Below, piece by piece: positions 9,916-18,427 of a DNA stretch of 43,231 nucleotides. The translations under genes were made by a program, and so were the position numbers. The first letter of the stretch is position 1. Each line of letters opens with the position of its first letter. The notes beneath the pieces are model-generated. The model did not search any database and had not been told where the DNA came from. It saw only the letters and a list, made by a program, of their open reading frames with translations. The stretch spans positions 1 through 43,231 of the forward strand of contig NZ_RKKU01000032.1 in assembly GCF_003797945.1 (NCBI RefSeq). The letters are read 5' to 3'. Source of the stretch: Pseudomonas neustonica. GTDB taxonomy: Bacteria; Pseudomonadota; Gammaproteobacteria; Pseudomonadales; Pseudomonadaceae.

Positions 9916-11232
9916 TCAAGCCTTGATGATGTGTTCCGCAGGGGCACGATACTTGCCACGGCTATCGATGATCAGTTTGGCGTGTAACTTAATTAGATCG
10001 TAATCAAATTTATCGTGATCTGTCGCAAGCACTACGGCATCAAAGCCCGCAATATTGTCCGCATCTAGCGACTCACTAGAGAGTTCAAAGTAATGCTCGC
10101 GCATCTTCGGAAAAACAGGAACATGCGGATCACTGTAAGCGACGATGCCGCCCTTGGCTTCAATCATCTCCATGATTGCAACCGAAGGAGACTCACGCAT
10201 GTCATCAACGTTCTTTTTATAGGCAATACCCAAAACAAGAATACGGCTTCCCTTGAGGGATTTGCTGGCATTGTTAAGCCCGTCTACCAGCTTGCCTAAT
10301 ACGTAATCCGGCATGGCTTGATTAACCTCACCGGACAGCTCAATGAATCGAGTATGCAAACCGTATTCGCGTGCTTTCCAGGTAAGGTAAAAGGGATCAA
10401 TTGGAATGCAATGCCCACCCAGACCTGGGCCAGGGTAGTAGGCAGTAAAGCCAAATGGCTTGGTTGCTGCGGCGTCGACCACCTCGAAAATGTCGATGCC
10501 CATACGGTCGGCTACAATTTTCATTTCGTTCACCAAACCGATATTGACCGCCCGGTGAATATTCTCCAGCAGCTTGGTCATTTCTGCGGCTTTGGTGGAG
10601 CTAACAGGAACGACTTTGTCGATAGCCTGCTCGTAAAGCGCCGTACCCACCTCTAGGCAGGCTGGCGTGTGCCCGCCAATTACTTTTGGGATAGTTCGTG
10701 TTTCAAAATCGGGATTACCTGGGTCTTCACGCTCAGGCGAATACACCAAGAAGATATCTTTACCAACAACCAAGCCACCTTCCTGTGCACGAGGCAAAAG
10801 CTCTTCTTCGGTCGTGCCTGGGTAGGTTGTGCTTTCCAGTGAGACAATCTGGCCTGCGCGCAAATGGGGCTTTAACGCATCAGCGGTACTGATGACAAAG
10901 CTCATGTCAGGCTCGCGATATTGATTAAGTGGTGTTGGTACACAGAGAATCAGGGCATCGCATTCGCTGACCCGAGCAAAATCGGTTGTTGCCTCGAAGC
11001 CAGACTGCCGCGCCGCTTGAATTTTTTTAGCGGGGATATGCTCAATATAGCTTTGGCCCGCATTGAGACGACTCACTTTAGCGTCGTCTATATCGATCCC
11101 GAGCACGCGGTAACCGATTGAGTTATAACGCAGCATCAAAGGAAGGCCCACATAACCTAAACCCACAATACCAACCAGCGCTTCCTTTTTTTTGAACCGC
11201 TCAATGGCTTCCTGCTGCGTTTTTACCGTCAT
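9916..11232 (-). CDS. wbpA: UDP-N-acetyl-D-glucosamine 6-dehydrogenase (WbpA)
   Basis: This 438-residue nucleotide-sugar dehydrogenase has the NAD-binding motif GLGYVGLP at residues 24-31, CVPTPL near 97-102, and [11 protein letters not shown] with the catalytic cysteine at residue 275. [13 protein letters not shown] lies in the C-terminal UDP-binding domain. It oxidises UDP-GlcNAc twice at C6 to UDP-GlcNAcA, the first committed step toward ManNAc(3NAc)A. It is the first gene of the minus-strand cluster, and an AGGGG Shine-Dalgarno lies 5 nt before the ATG. The promoter should lie between 11233 and about 11700; a TATAGT-like -10 at 11265-11270 (minus strand) is possible but has no good -35. 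Confidence 0.93.
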   Translation of the reverse strand: MTVKTQQEAIERFKKKEALVGIVGLGYVGLPLMLRYNSIGYRVLGIDIDDAKVSRLNAGQSYIEHIPAKKIQAARQSGFEATTDFARVSECDALILCVPTPLNQYREPDMSFVISTADALKPHLRAGQIVSLESTTYPGTTEEELLPRAQEGGLVVGKDIFLVYSPEREDPGNPDFETRTIPKVIGGHTPACLEVGTALYEQAIDKVVPVSSTKAAEMTKLLENIHRAVNIGLVNEMKIVADRMGIDIFEVVDAAATKPFGFTAYYPGPGLGGHCIPIDPFYLTWKAREYGLHTRFIELSGEVNQAMPDYVLGKLVDGLNNASKSLKGSRILVLGIAYKKNVDDMRESPSVAIMEMIEAKGGIVAYSDPHVPVFPKMREHYFELSSESLDADNIAGFDAVVLATDHDKFDYDLIKLHAKLIIDSRGKYRAPAEHIIKA

Positions 11233-11711
11233 AGTACCCCTGAGTACGTAGGTGATTACTTAGAACTATAGTGGCTTTACAGCACTTAAAGTCCGGAATG
11301 TTAGCTAGGCAGATGGTGTCACACTCAATGCAAGCAGGCTCGCCGCCTCTTCTATGTTGTGAAGAGGGTAGTGGATGAGACTCGCTTTGCCCTACTTCGA
11401 TAAGCTGCTGAGCACCATTGCTATGGAAAAATGACACGCACGCCCCACTTTAGAGCGCTTATGGTAAGAGCCGGTGCACGCGTCAGCAAGCGTCTATTTA
11501 TCTATTTGATTGCAACTCATGCAACACAGCACACCTACTGGTGTAACTTGAAAGTGGTAGGAGCCAGGCAGACACGCATGTACCAAGGCGTTCAGCCTGA
11601 CGCGCATAAATAATGATGAGACGAAGCAAGCCTCTGCACTACTCGCATTTTGTATACTCCGTCACACTTTAAATGGCGGTGCTCGCTAGCCTTTGGTCTG
11701 TATATGCAGGG
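11233..11711. other. Intergenic region between wbpA and the beta-CASP gene
   Basis: This is 479 bp without a convincing gene. Both flanking genes are on the minus strand, so it should hold the promoter of the wbp cluster and the 3' end signal of the beta-CASP gene. A short open frame at 11201-11437 (minus) overlaps wbpA out of frame and has no recognisable features. I found no JUMPstart/ops element (GGCGGTAG) oriented toward wbpA and no strong intrinsic terminator. Confidence 0.5.
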
Positions 11712-13118
11712 CTAGGTGGCAATCACAACGCGCAACGGCTTTGCCTGTGCTTTGGCCCTGCGCTGCAGCTCGCTCGCCAGGGTAGCCTTGGCCTGATCAT
11801 CGCCATGCACCAGCCGTACCTCCTCTGGCCAGCGCTTCATGCCGGTAATAAAGCCTACCAAACCTTTCTGGTCTGCATGAGCGGAGTAACCGCCCAGCGT
11901 ATGCACGCCAGCGTTAATGGTATAGCGCTCCCCCTCCAGCTCTACATAACCGTGCTGTGGGCCGTACTGCTGGATGACGTGGCCTGGGGTGCCGCGGGCC
12001 TGATAGCCAACAAAGACCACATTGTGCCGTGCATCACCCAGCATTGCCTTGAGATAATTGATCACCCTGCCAGCGGTGCACATGCCACTGCCAGTGATCA
12101 CAATGGCGGGTTGGCGGGTATGCGCCAGGCGGTTGACCATCGTCATATGCTGCGCGTGGGTGGTGACGGTGAGTAACTGCTTGAACGCCAACGGCTGATG
12201 GCCTTGCACTACACGCTTGAGCGCTTCAGCGTTCCACCAGGGTTTTAGCTCGCGGTATAGCTTGGTAAAGCGCGTTGCCAAGGGGGCGTCCAGTATCACC
12301 GGTATCTGCTGCCATGCCTGATTGCCGTGGGTGATCCCCTCAAGCTCGTAAAGCAGCTCCTGGGTACGGCCAATACTAAAGGCGGGGATAATCACACTGC
12401 CGCCATCAGCCAGGGCGCGCTCAAGTATCTTTTGCAAGCGTGCGCGGCGATTACGCCGACTCTCGTGCAGGCGGTCACCATAGGTACTTTCCAGTACGAC
12501 CACATCAGCCGCGTGTGGTGGTTTTGGCGCTGGCAGCATGGGGGCATGGGGCGCACCCAGATCACCGGAAAATACAATGCGACGACGTCGCTGTTGCAGC
12601 GGATAGTGCAGATCGCACTCAATATAGGCCGAGCCCAGAATATGCCCGGCCCGCTGAAATCGAATGCGACACACCAGGTCTGGGCGCTCAAGCACAGTGA
12701 CCCACTCTTTGTATGGGTGTCCCTGCAAGTAGCCAGACACTTTTTTTACGTAACGCTCACTTAGAGCGGCATCCCGGCTGATACCCACCTTGAAGGCGTC
12801 TTCCAGCACGGTTGGCATCAATAATGCCGAGGGTTCGGTGCAGTGAATGGGCTGATCAAAGCCCGCCGCCAACAACCAGGGTAGCCGACCAATGTGGTCA
12901 ACATGTACGTGGGTGGCGATCAGTGCGTGCACTGTTGCCAGGGCAAACTCGATGGCCAGACTGTTTTGCCCTGCCCCGCCGTTTGAGGTCTCTGCACCCT
13001 GAAAAAGACCACAGTCAATCAATAGGCTGTCGTCCTCCGTGAGCCACAGCTGGTGACAAGACCCAGTGACGCCGTTAACGGCGCCGTGGTGCTGAATCCA
13101 GGGATAGGTAACGCGCAT
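11712..13118 (-). CDS. Metallo-beta-lactamase / beta-CASP fold RNase-like protein
   Basis: This protein of about 468 residues has the metallo-beta-lactamase signature THVHVDHIGRLPW (HxHxDH) near residues 88-100, later metal ligands in FSGDLGAP, and a beta-CASP domain with SIGRTQELLYEL and GSGMCTAGRVINYL. It ends with an RNA-specificity motif, GGYSAHADQKGL. These proteins are related to CPSF73, Ysh1 and archaeal/bacterial RNases and usually act on RNA in the cytoplasm; the substrate is unknown. A TTG two codons upstream is in frame, but AAGGAG lies 7 nt before the ATG at 13118, so I use that ATG. The gene is divergent from the capsule-export operon across about 300 bp. No functional link is evident. 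Confidence 0.88.
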   Translation of the reverse strand: MRVTYPWIQHHGAVNGVTGSCHQLWLTEDDSLLIDCGLFQGAETSNGGAGQNSLAIEFALATVHALIATHVHVDHIGRLPWLLAAGFDQPIHCTEPSALLMPTVLEDAFKVGISRDAALSERYVKKVSGYLQGHPYKEWVTVLERPDLVCRIRFQRAGHILGSAYIECDLHYPLQQRRRRIVFSGDLGAPHAPMLPAPKPPHAADVVVLESTYGDRLHESRRNRRARLQKILERALADGGSVIIPAFSIGRTQELLYELEGITHGNQAWQQIPVILDAPLATRFTKLYRELKPWWNAEALKRVVQGHQPLAFKQLLTVTTHAQHMTMVNRLAHTRQPAIVITGSGMCTAGRVINYLKAMLGDARHNVVFVGYQARGTPGHVIQQYGPQHGYVELEGERYTINAGVHTLGGYSAHADQKGLVGFITGMKRWPEEVRLVHGDDQAKATLASELQRRAKAQAKPLRVVIAT

Positions 13119-13420
13119 AAACAAGCTCCTTTTGTTTTGGCTAGCTTATGCCAGCAGCTCTTGTGATTCGGCGAACCAGTGCACACCTCAACCTAAAACG
13201 ACCGCACGCAGATTTTTAGCTGCCCTGCTGTTACGCGCGCATACAGGGATAGGCCGGGCACCTATTGCGCCATCGTCCAGCCTCCCTCACAATTGGCGTT
13301 AACACGTCAACAATTTGGCCCACCACCCACGACAATAACTTGACCCAATACCAAGCGGAAACTACAGTTCCGGCCGAGCGGTCAATCAATAGCATTAACA
13401 ACAGGATGACTTAACACCGA
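13119..13420. other. Divergent intergenic region upstream of wzb
   Basis: This is a 302-bp gap between two divergently transcribed genes. The right half contains the sigma-70-like promoter listed separately (13340-13368). The left part next to the beta-CASP gene holds its Shine-Dalgarno and presumably its promoter, which I could not pin down. No gene or repeat is seen. Confidence 0.5.
13340..13368 (+). promoter_or_regulatory. Sigma-70-type promoter for the wzb-wzc operon
   Basis: TTGACC (13340-13345), a 17-bp spacer and TACAGT (13363-13368) match the -35/-10 consensus at five and four of six positions. Transcription would start near 13375, leaving a leader of about 45 nt before wzb. It is the best promoter match in this intergenic region and is correctly oriented. 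Confidence 0.55.
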
Positions 13421-13855
13421 ATGATCAGGTCGATTCTGGTTGTCTGTGTCGGCAATATTTGCCGTAGCCCGACAGCACAAGCCTTGCTGCAAAGCAAGCT
13501 TACCGGCAGCAATATCCGAGTAACCTCGGCTGGCCTGGGGGCGCTGGTAGATAAGCCCGTTGATGCCACCGCTGCCGAGGTTATGCAGGCTGCAGGCTAC
13601 GCGTTACCCGACCATCAAGCGCGGCAACTCACACCCGACATGCTGCGCGAAGCAGATCTGGTTCTGGCGATGGAAAATCGCCACCTGCAGTCCATTCATG
13701 CGATGGCACCGCAAGCCCGAGGCAAGACCATGCTGCTGGGCAAGTGGCTAGACAACGCAGAAATACCGGACCCTTACCGTCAACAGCGCCCCGCCTTTGA
13801 ACACGTTTTTCGCGTTATAGAGCGGGCAACAGATGCATGGCTACGCTATCTTTAA
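13421..13855 (+). CDS. wzb: Low-molecular-weight protein tyrosine phosphatase (Wzb/Etp)
   Basis: This 144-residue protein has the LMW-PTP phosphate-binding loop C-x5-R-S at residues 9-16 (VCVGNICRSPT) and the general-acid DPY element near the C-terminus (IPDPYRQ). It removes phosphate from the tyrosine cluster of Wzc, so that Wzc cycles between forms during capsule polymerisation and export. It acts in the cytoplasm. It is the first gene of the export operon, 36 bp before wzc. The Shine-Dalgarno upstream of the ATG is weak (an AGGA is farther away than usual). Confidence 0.92.
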   Translation: MIRSILVVCVGNICRSPTAQALLQSKLTGSNIRVTSAGLGALVDKPVDATAAEVMQAAGYALPDHQARQLTPDMLREADLVLAMENRHLQSIHAMAPQARGKTMLLGKWLDNAEIPDPYRQQRPAFEHVFRVIERATDAWLRYL

Positions 13856-13891
13856 CACTGATTTTTCACTCGTAATGGAAACCCCCAGGTA

Positions 13892-16117
13892 ATGCAGACC
13901 ACCCCGGCACCGCCCAAGCACGAAACCAACGACGAAATCGATCTATTGGCGCTGCTAGGTGCTTTGCTCGACCAAAAACTCATCATCATCGCCTGCACGC
14001 TGGTTTTCGCTTTATGCGGCATTGCCTATGCCTTGCTGGCCACCCCTATCTATCAGGCCAATGCGGTCATTCAGATTGAAGAAAAATCGCAGGGCATTGG
14101 CGGTTTATTGGGTGACGCGAGTGGCGGCGATATGTTTTCCAGCGCCAGTGCCGCAGCGACCGAGATAGAGCTGCTCAAGTCGCGCAAGGTGATTGGCCAG
14201 GCGGTAGAAAACCTGAAGCTCGATATTGAAGCCAAGCCCAAACTGATGCCGGTCATCGGCTCTTTCTTCTATCTGCGTTTTACTCCCACCCCTGAAGCCC
14301 CCGTAGCAGAGCCGTTAATGGCCTTTGATAGCTACGCCTGGGGCGGCGAAGAGGTCGAGATCTTTCAACTGGAAGTTCCTCCGGCTTACGAGGGCAAACA
14401 ACTCATCCTGAGGGCAGAAGAAAACGATGGCTTCAGCCTGCTGAATGATGATGGTGAGACGCTGGTCACTGGCATGGTTAATCAGCCAACCAACGAGCAC
14501 GGCTTTCGCATCCAGGTTAAGCACCTGCTTGCCCATCCGGGTACCGAGTTTTGGGTCATCAAACGCAACCAGCTGCGCACCATCCTGGATTACCAACGCG
14601 AGGTAGCGGCAAGTGAGAAAAGCCGAGACTCTGGTATTTTGTCGTTGAGCCTGGAAAGCCCCTACCCTGGCGCAGCGACTGAGATACTGGACGAAGTCAG
14701 CCGCCTTTACGTGCGCCAGAACGTAGAACGCAAATCAGCCGAGGCGCAACAAAGCCTCGACTTTTTGAAGGACCAGTTGCCTGAGGTGCGGCGCCAGCTC
14801 GAAACCGCCGAAACCGCCTTGAACGACTATCAGGCCAGCGCCGGATCAGTTGATATCACCATAGAAACGCAGGCCGTGCTGGACCAGGTGGTGGAGCTTG
14901 AAACCTCGATTTCCGAGCTGGATCTTAAGCGCTCAGAGATGGAGCGCCGTTTCACGCGGCAACACCCGACTTACCAGGCCCTGATCGAACAAAAGCGGCA
15001 GCTTGTTAGTCGCCGCGATGCCCTGCTTGAGCGTGTTGGCGGCCTACCCGAGACCCAACAAGAGCTGCTGCGTCTGTCGCGTGATGTTGAAGTGAGTACC
15101 GAAATCTACACCGCGATGCTCAACAAGTCGCAAGAACTCGATATTGTGCGCGCTGGCACCGTCGGCAACGTGCGCATCATTGATGATGCGGTGGTTGACA
15201 CTTCCGCGCCGGTCAAACCCAAGAAAGCGTTGATCGTAGTGTTGGCGACCCTGCTGGGCGGCATGCTGGGCGTGGCTATTGCCCTGTTGCGTCACGCGCT
15301 TAACCGCGGCATAGACAACCCCGAGCTGATCGAGCAGCTGGGGCTACCCGTTTACGCGTCCGTTCCCTTCAGCAAAGAGCAACAGCTGATGGAGCGAGAG
15401 GTTAAGTCCAAGCAAGGCAGTAGCCAGAGCTCGCATTTGCTGGCCGCTATCAACCCGGCTGACCTGTCGATTGAATCGCTACGCAGCCTGCGCACCAGCC
15501 TGCACTTTGCCATGATGGAGGCCAAGAACAATATATTGATGATCTCTGGCCCCAGCCCGAACGTCGGCAAATCCTTCATCTCTGCCAACCTGGCTGCCAT
15601 CGTGGCGCAGGCGGGCCAGAAAGTCGTGTTGATTGATAGCGACATGCGCAAAGGCTACTTGCACAACCTACTCAACCGCGAGCCAGAGCCGGGCCTGTCC
15701 AACCTGTTAGTGAGCACGCACTCGCTAGCGGACATAGTTCACAAAACGGAAGTAGAGAATCTGCATTTTATCGCCCGCGGCCAGATCCCTCCCAACCCGT
15801 CAGAACTACTGATGCACGCTAACTTTGAGACCATGCTGACCAAATTAAGCAGCCTGTATGACCTCGTTATTGTGGATACACCGCCTATACTGGCGGTTAC
15901 TGATGCAGCGCTGGTTGGCCGCTTGGCGGGTACCAGCCTGATTGTGACGCGCTTTGGCTTGAACCCGGTCAAGGAAATTGAACTGACACTGCAACGCTTC
16001 CGTAATAATGGAGTCGATATAAAAGGCGCCATTTTCAACGCAGTAGAAAAGAAAGCGTCCGCTTACGGTTATGGTAATTACGGCTATTACCAATACGAAT
16101 ACAAGTCTGACAAGTGA
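13892..16117 (+). CDS. wzc: Polysaccharide co-polymerase / BY-kinase (Wzc/Etk)
   Basis: This 741-residue inner-membrane protein starts with a Wzz-type chain-length domain (DEIDLLALLGALLDQK, then TM1 near residues 31-50). It has a long periplasmic coiled-coil region (about 270-400), TM2 near 445-465 and a cytoplasmic bacterial tyrosine kinase domain. The kinase has Walker A (GPSPNVGKS, about 553-561), Walker A' (VVLIDSDMRKG, about 578-588) and Walker B (LVIVDTPPI, about 659-667). The C-terminal tail carries seven tyrosines within 14 residues, the expected autophosphorylation cluster acted on by Wzb. It controls polymer length and contacts Wza for export. Length and domain order are complete for the Wzc/Etk family. 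Confidence 0.95.
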   Translation: MQTTPAPPKHETNDEIDLLALLGALLDQKLIIIACTLVFALCGIAYALLATPIYQANAVIQIEEKSQGIGGLLGDASGGDMFSSASAAATEIELLKSRKVIGQAVENLKLDIEAKPKLMPVIGSFFYLRFTPTPEAPVAEPLMAFDSYAWGGEEVEIFQLEVPPAYEGKQLILRAEENDGFSLLNDDGETLVTGMVNQPTNEHGFRIQVKHLLAHPGTEFWVIKRNQLRTILDYQREVAASEKSRDSGILSLSLESPYPGAATEILDEVSRLYVRQNVERKSAEAQQSLDFLKDQLPEVRRQLETAETALNDYQASAGSVDITIETQAVLDQVVELETSISELDLKRSEMERRFTRQHPTYQALIEQKRQLVSRRDALLERVGGLPETQQELLRLSRDVEVSTEIYTAMLNKSQELDIVRAGTVGNVRIIDDAVVDTSAPVKPKKALIVVLATLLGGMLGVAIALLRHALNRGIDNPELIEQLGLPVYASVPFSKEQQLMEREVKSKQGSSQSSHLLAAINPADLSIESLRSLRTSLHFAMMEAKNNILMISGPSPNVGKSFISANLAAIVAQAGQKVVLIDSDMRKGYLHNLLNREPEPGLSNLLVSTHSLADIVHKTEVENLHFIARGQIPPNPSELLMHANFETMLTKLSSLYDLVIVDTPPILAVTDAALVGRLAGTSLIVTRFGLNPVKEIELTLQRFRNNGVDIKGAIFNAVEKKASAYGYGNYGYYQYEYKSDK

Positions 16118-16143
16118 GCAGCCTTCAAACATTTAAATAAGGA

Positions 16144-16172
16144 CTTTTAATGCTGCACTTGTTGGGTATAAT
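16144..16172 (+). promoter_or_regulatory. Promoter-like sequence in front of the yjbE-like gene
   Basis: A perfect -10 hexamer TATAAT lies at 16167-16172, with a TGGG just before it that is close to an extended -10. The -35 position (CTTTTA at 16144-16149, 17-bp spacing) is poor. It lies in the 88-bp gap after wzc and is followed by AAGGAG (16192-16197) and the ATG at 16206. Whether it is used would need transcript mapping. Confidence 0.45.
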
Positions 16173-16205
16173 CACAGTTGGTTTAATTTCGCAAGGAGAC
16201 GAGAC

Positions 16206-16532
16206 ATGAAAAAATATACATTGGCAATGGTGGCCTGCGGCCTTCTGCTCGCCTCCAATGCAAGCTTTGCTCAAGACGCTGGCGCAAGCGGCGGCGCGGC
16301 AGCCGTTAATTCTGGCGCCGGTGGTGCTGGCGGTTCTGGCAATGGCGGTGCCGGGGCTGGTGGCGTAGGCGCTGGCGTACAACCTGGTGGTGCTACTGGT
16401 GGCATTAACGCTGGCGGCTGGGCTCTGGGTTTAGGCGCCGTAGGTCTTGCCGGTGCTGCGGCAGCTGGCGGTGGTGGCGGCGGTTCTAACGACACTGCAG
16501 GCACTACTGGTACCACAACCGGTACTAACTGA
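16206..16532 (+). CDS. Small secreted Gly/Ala-rich exopolysaccharide-operon protein (YjbE/GfcA-like)
   Basis: This 108-residue protein has a clear Sec signal peptide ending ...SNASFA (about residue 22). The mature part is low-complexity: Gly, Ala and Ser repeats, a short hydrophobic stretch (GWALGLGAVGLAGAAAA, about 74-90), a Gly6 run and a Thr/Gly tail. E. coli YjbE, the small first gene of yjbEFGH, also has a signal peptide, low-complexity composition and a Thr-rich tail, and the following genes here are yjbF/G/H homologues. I therefore call it the YjbE/GfcA counterpart by context and composition, not by alignable sequence. It is probably periplasmic or exported, and its role is unknown. 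AAGGAG is 8 nt from the ATG. It appears as a unit with its own -10 and terminator. Confidence 0.75.
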   Translation: MKKYTLAMVACGLLLASNASFAQDAGASGGAAAVNSGAGGAGGSGNGGAGAGGVGAGVQPGGATGGINAGGWALGLGAVGLAGAAAAGGGGGGSNDTAGTTGTTTGTN

Positions 16533-16551
16533 TATTGGTCAGGTCGCATCC

Positions 16552-16588
16552 AAGGTCACCTGAGATACGTTTCGGGTGACCTTTTTTA
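16552..16588 (+). terminator. Intrinsic terminator between the yjbE-like gene and wza
   Basis: A perfect 9-bp stem (AAGGTCACC at 16552-16560 with GGTGACCTT at 16575-16583), a 14-nt loop and a T6 tract make a standard Rho-independent terminator. It lies inside the operon, only 49 bp before wza, so it probably attenuates readthrough from the small gene into the outer-membrane export genes. Confidence 0.85.
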
Positions 16589-16619
16589 TTGTCAGAATAA
16601 CGTTCCGAATCACTATAAA
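16589..16619 (+). promoter_or_regulatory. Possible promoter for wza after the terminator
   Basis: TTGTCA (16589-16594) and TATAAA (16614-16619) are good hexamers, but the 19-bp spacing is longer than usual (18 bp if CTATAA is taken as the -10). It follows the terminator directly, which would let wza and downstream genes be transcribed separately. This is suggestive only. Confidence 0.35.
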
Positions 16620-16636
16620 CATAAGATCACGCCATC

Positions 16637-17755
16637 ATGAATCGACTTTCGCTCGCAGCCCTAGGCACCTCTGCTCTTCTCCTCCAGGCGTGCATGTTCT
16701 CGCCGGGCATGAACATGGATACAGACCGCCTGATCCATGAGGATTCAGCAGAAGAAAGTCTGGTTGAGATGGTGCAGATCACGCCCAAGGTGCTGGCACA
16801 GGAAAATGCCGTGGCGCGGGACCGCTCAGTACCAGCGCAACTGCTAGAATATGCACCGGAGAATTACCGCATCGGGCCCAATGACGCCCTGTTTATTACG
16901 GTTTGGGATCACCCCGAGCTGACCACTCCCGGCGGCCAGCAACAGACTTCATCCGCCAACGCCCGGGTGGTGCGTGATGACGGCACCCTGTTTTATCCCT
17001 TTATTGGTAGCGTGGAAGTTGCCGGGTTAACCCAGGAAGAGCTGCGCAAGATTATTCGCGATCGCCTTGCGCGCTATATCGAGCAACCTCAGGTTGACGT
17101 CAACATCATTGAATACAACAGCCAGAAGGTAACCCTGAGTGGCGCTTTCATGGAGCCCGGCTTTCGGGCGATCAACTCGCAGCCACTGACGCTGCTGCAG
17201 GCTGTTGGTGAAGCAGGCATCGATCCCAAGCGCGCGGATCTCTCGCATCTGAGCCTGATACGCGATGGCGAGGTTTATACCCTCGATTACGATTACCTCA
17301 CCAGCAACCCAAGCGAGGTCGGCAACGTTTATCTCAAGCCGGGCGACAAGCTGCACCTGGCGCTGAATGACTCGCGCAAGGTCTTTGTTATGGGTGAGGT
17401 AGAGCGTCCTTCTGCCCTGCCTTACAGCACCAGCCGTATGACCCTGAGCGAAGTACTGGGCACCGTCGGCGGGCCTTCCCCGATCTCGTCCAGCGGCCGT
17501 GAGGTTTATGTGATTCGCGGCGTAGAAGACCTGCAAACACAGAAAGCCACTATTTTTCAATTGAACGCCCAGTCGCCTTCTGCGTTCATTCTTGCCGATC
17601 AATTTGAGATGCAGGCGCAAGACGTGGTCTTTGTCGGCGCCGCCGGCATCACCCGCTGGAACCGCTTTGTAAGCCAACTGTTCCCCAGTGCGGGCATTCT
17701 GGGCACTGCCGTGCGCGTGGGTAGCGATTACAACGACATTCGCAACGACAACTGA
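16637..17755 (+). CDS. wza: Outer-membrane polysaccharide export lipoprotein (Wza/GfcE)
   Basis: This 372-residue lipoprotein has lipobox LLQAC with the modified Cys at residue 19. The poly-export (PES) domain follows, with YRIGPNDALFITVWDHPELT near residues 75-94, then SLBB-type beta-grasp repeats (VTLSGAFMEPGFRAI, VFVMGEVERPSALP). A C-terminal amphipathic region (about residues 340-360) would form the outer-membrane helical pore of the octamer. Wza is the outer-membrane exit channel that docks on Wzc. Length matches the family (about 360-380). It lies 12 bp before the YjbF-like lipoprotein gene, in one operon. Confidence 0.95.
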   Translation: MNRLSLAALGTSALLLQACMFSPGMNMDTDRLIHEDSAEESLVEMVQITPKVLAQENAVARDRSVPAQLLEYAPENYRIGPNDALFITVWDHPELTTPGGQQQTSSANARVVRDDGTLFYPFIGSVEVAGLTQEELRKIIRDRLARYIEQPQVDVNIIEYNSQKVTLSGAFMEPGFRAINSQPLTLLQAVGEAGIDPKRADLSHLSLIRDGEVYTLDYDYLTSNPSEVGNVYLKPGDKLHLALNDSRKVFVMGEVERPSALPYSTSRMTLSEVLGTVGGPSPISSSGREVYVIRGVEDLQTQKATIFQLNAQSPSAFILADQFEMQAQDVVFVGAAGITRWNRFVSQLFPSAGILGTAVRVGSDYNDIRNDN

Positions 17756-17767
17756 TAAGGCGTCCCT

Positions 17768-18427
17768 GTGAACCTGCTTATTCGCGGGGGCCTTTTGGCT
17801 CTGGCCGCCATTTGCCTGCCTGCCTGCAACTCTGTTACAGCAGACTCGATTGAAACCTTCAACCGAGCGCTTAGCGGTAAGGTAAACGAAATCCCCGTGG
17901 CGCAAATACGGGCCGTCACGGCGGACAGCCTGCTGATTAAAGCCGCTGGTGCAGAAGCGCTTTACGTAAAGCTGAGCAGCGACGGCAGGCGGGTAAATTG
18001 GTATGGCTTGACCGAAGAAGTGCAAACCAGCCATGGCCGCATTACGCAGTTACTCGGCTTCAAAAGCGATGCGCTTATTCCTCTGGTAGCTGATGACCCC
18101 TTTGCAACGGGGCTAATGCAGGTTGCCGATGGCACTCAAGTACTGCGCCATGTTGACTATCCGCTCAACTACCAAACCGGCCTGGAACAGTACGCTACCT
18201 ACTACCGCGGGCCAGTCGAGAACGTGCAGATCCTTGACCGGGTGGAAAGTCATCAGCGCATAGATGAAGTCATCCGTATGCCCCAGCTGAACTATGAGGC
18301 GATCAACTACTACTGGCTGGATGTGCAAAGCGGTCACGTACGTCGCAGCATCCAGCACCTGTCACCTGAGATGCCCGCACTGGATATTACCCTGACCCGC
18401 CTGCCGCCCGCCGGAGACGCGCCATGA
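17768..18427 (+). CDS. YjbF/GfcB-family outer-membrane lipoprotein
   Basis: This 219-residue protein with a GTG start has a lipobox (CLPAC, modified Cys at residue 20) and a mature domain ending in a set of beta strands with DITLTRLP near the C-terminus. Length, lipoprotein signal and gene order (between wza and a GfcC homologue) match E. coli YjbF and GfcB, lipoproteins needed for group 4 capsule or EPS assembly with unknown molecular function. Conserved-looking motifs are a WYGLTEEVQTSHGRITQLLGF segment (about 78-98) and a NYEAINYYWLDVQSG segment (about 176-190), typical of the family. The stop overlaps the next start (ATGA). Confidence 0.82.
   Translation: MNLLIRGGLLALAAICLPACNSVTADSIETFNRALSGKVNEIPVAQIRAVTADSLLIKAAGAEALYVKLSSDGRRVNWYGLTEEVQTSHGRITQLLGFKSDALIPLVADDPFATGLMQVADGTQVLRHVDYPLNYQTGLEQYATYYRGPVENVQILDRVESHQRIDEVIRMPQLNYEAINYYWLDVQSGHVRRSIQHLSPEMPALDITLTRLPPAGDAP

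Noticed and set aside
11201..11437. 78-residue minus-strand frame overlapping the start of wbpA
   Set aside because: It overlaps a certain gene out of frame, has no Shine-Dalgarno and no recognisable features.
11540..11575. GTGGTAG sequence as an ops/JUMPstart element for the wbp cluster
   Set aside because: It is on the wrong strand for wbpA and lacks the extended consensus.
17027..18034. 335-residue minus-strand frame opposite wza/yjbF
   Set aside because: It crosses two well-supported genes and reflects their codon bias only.
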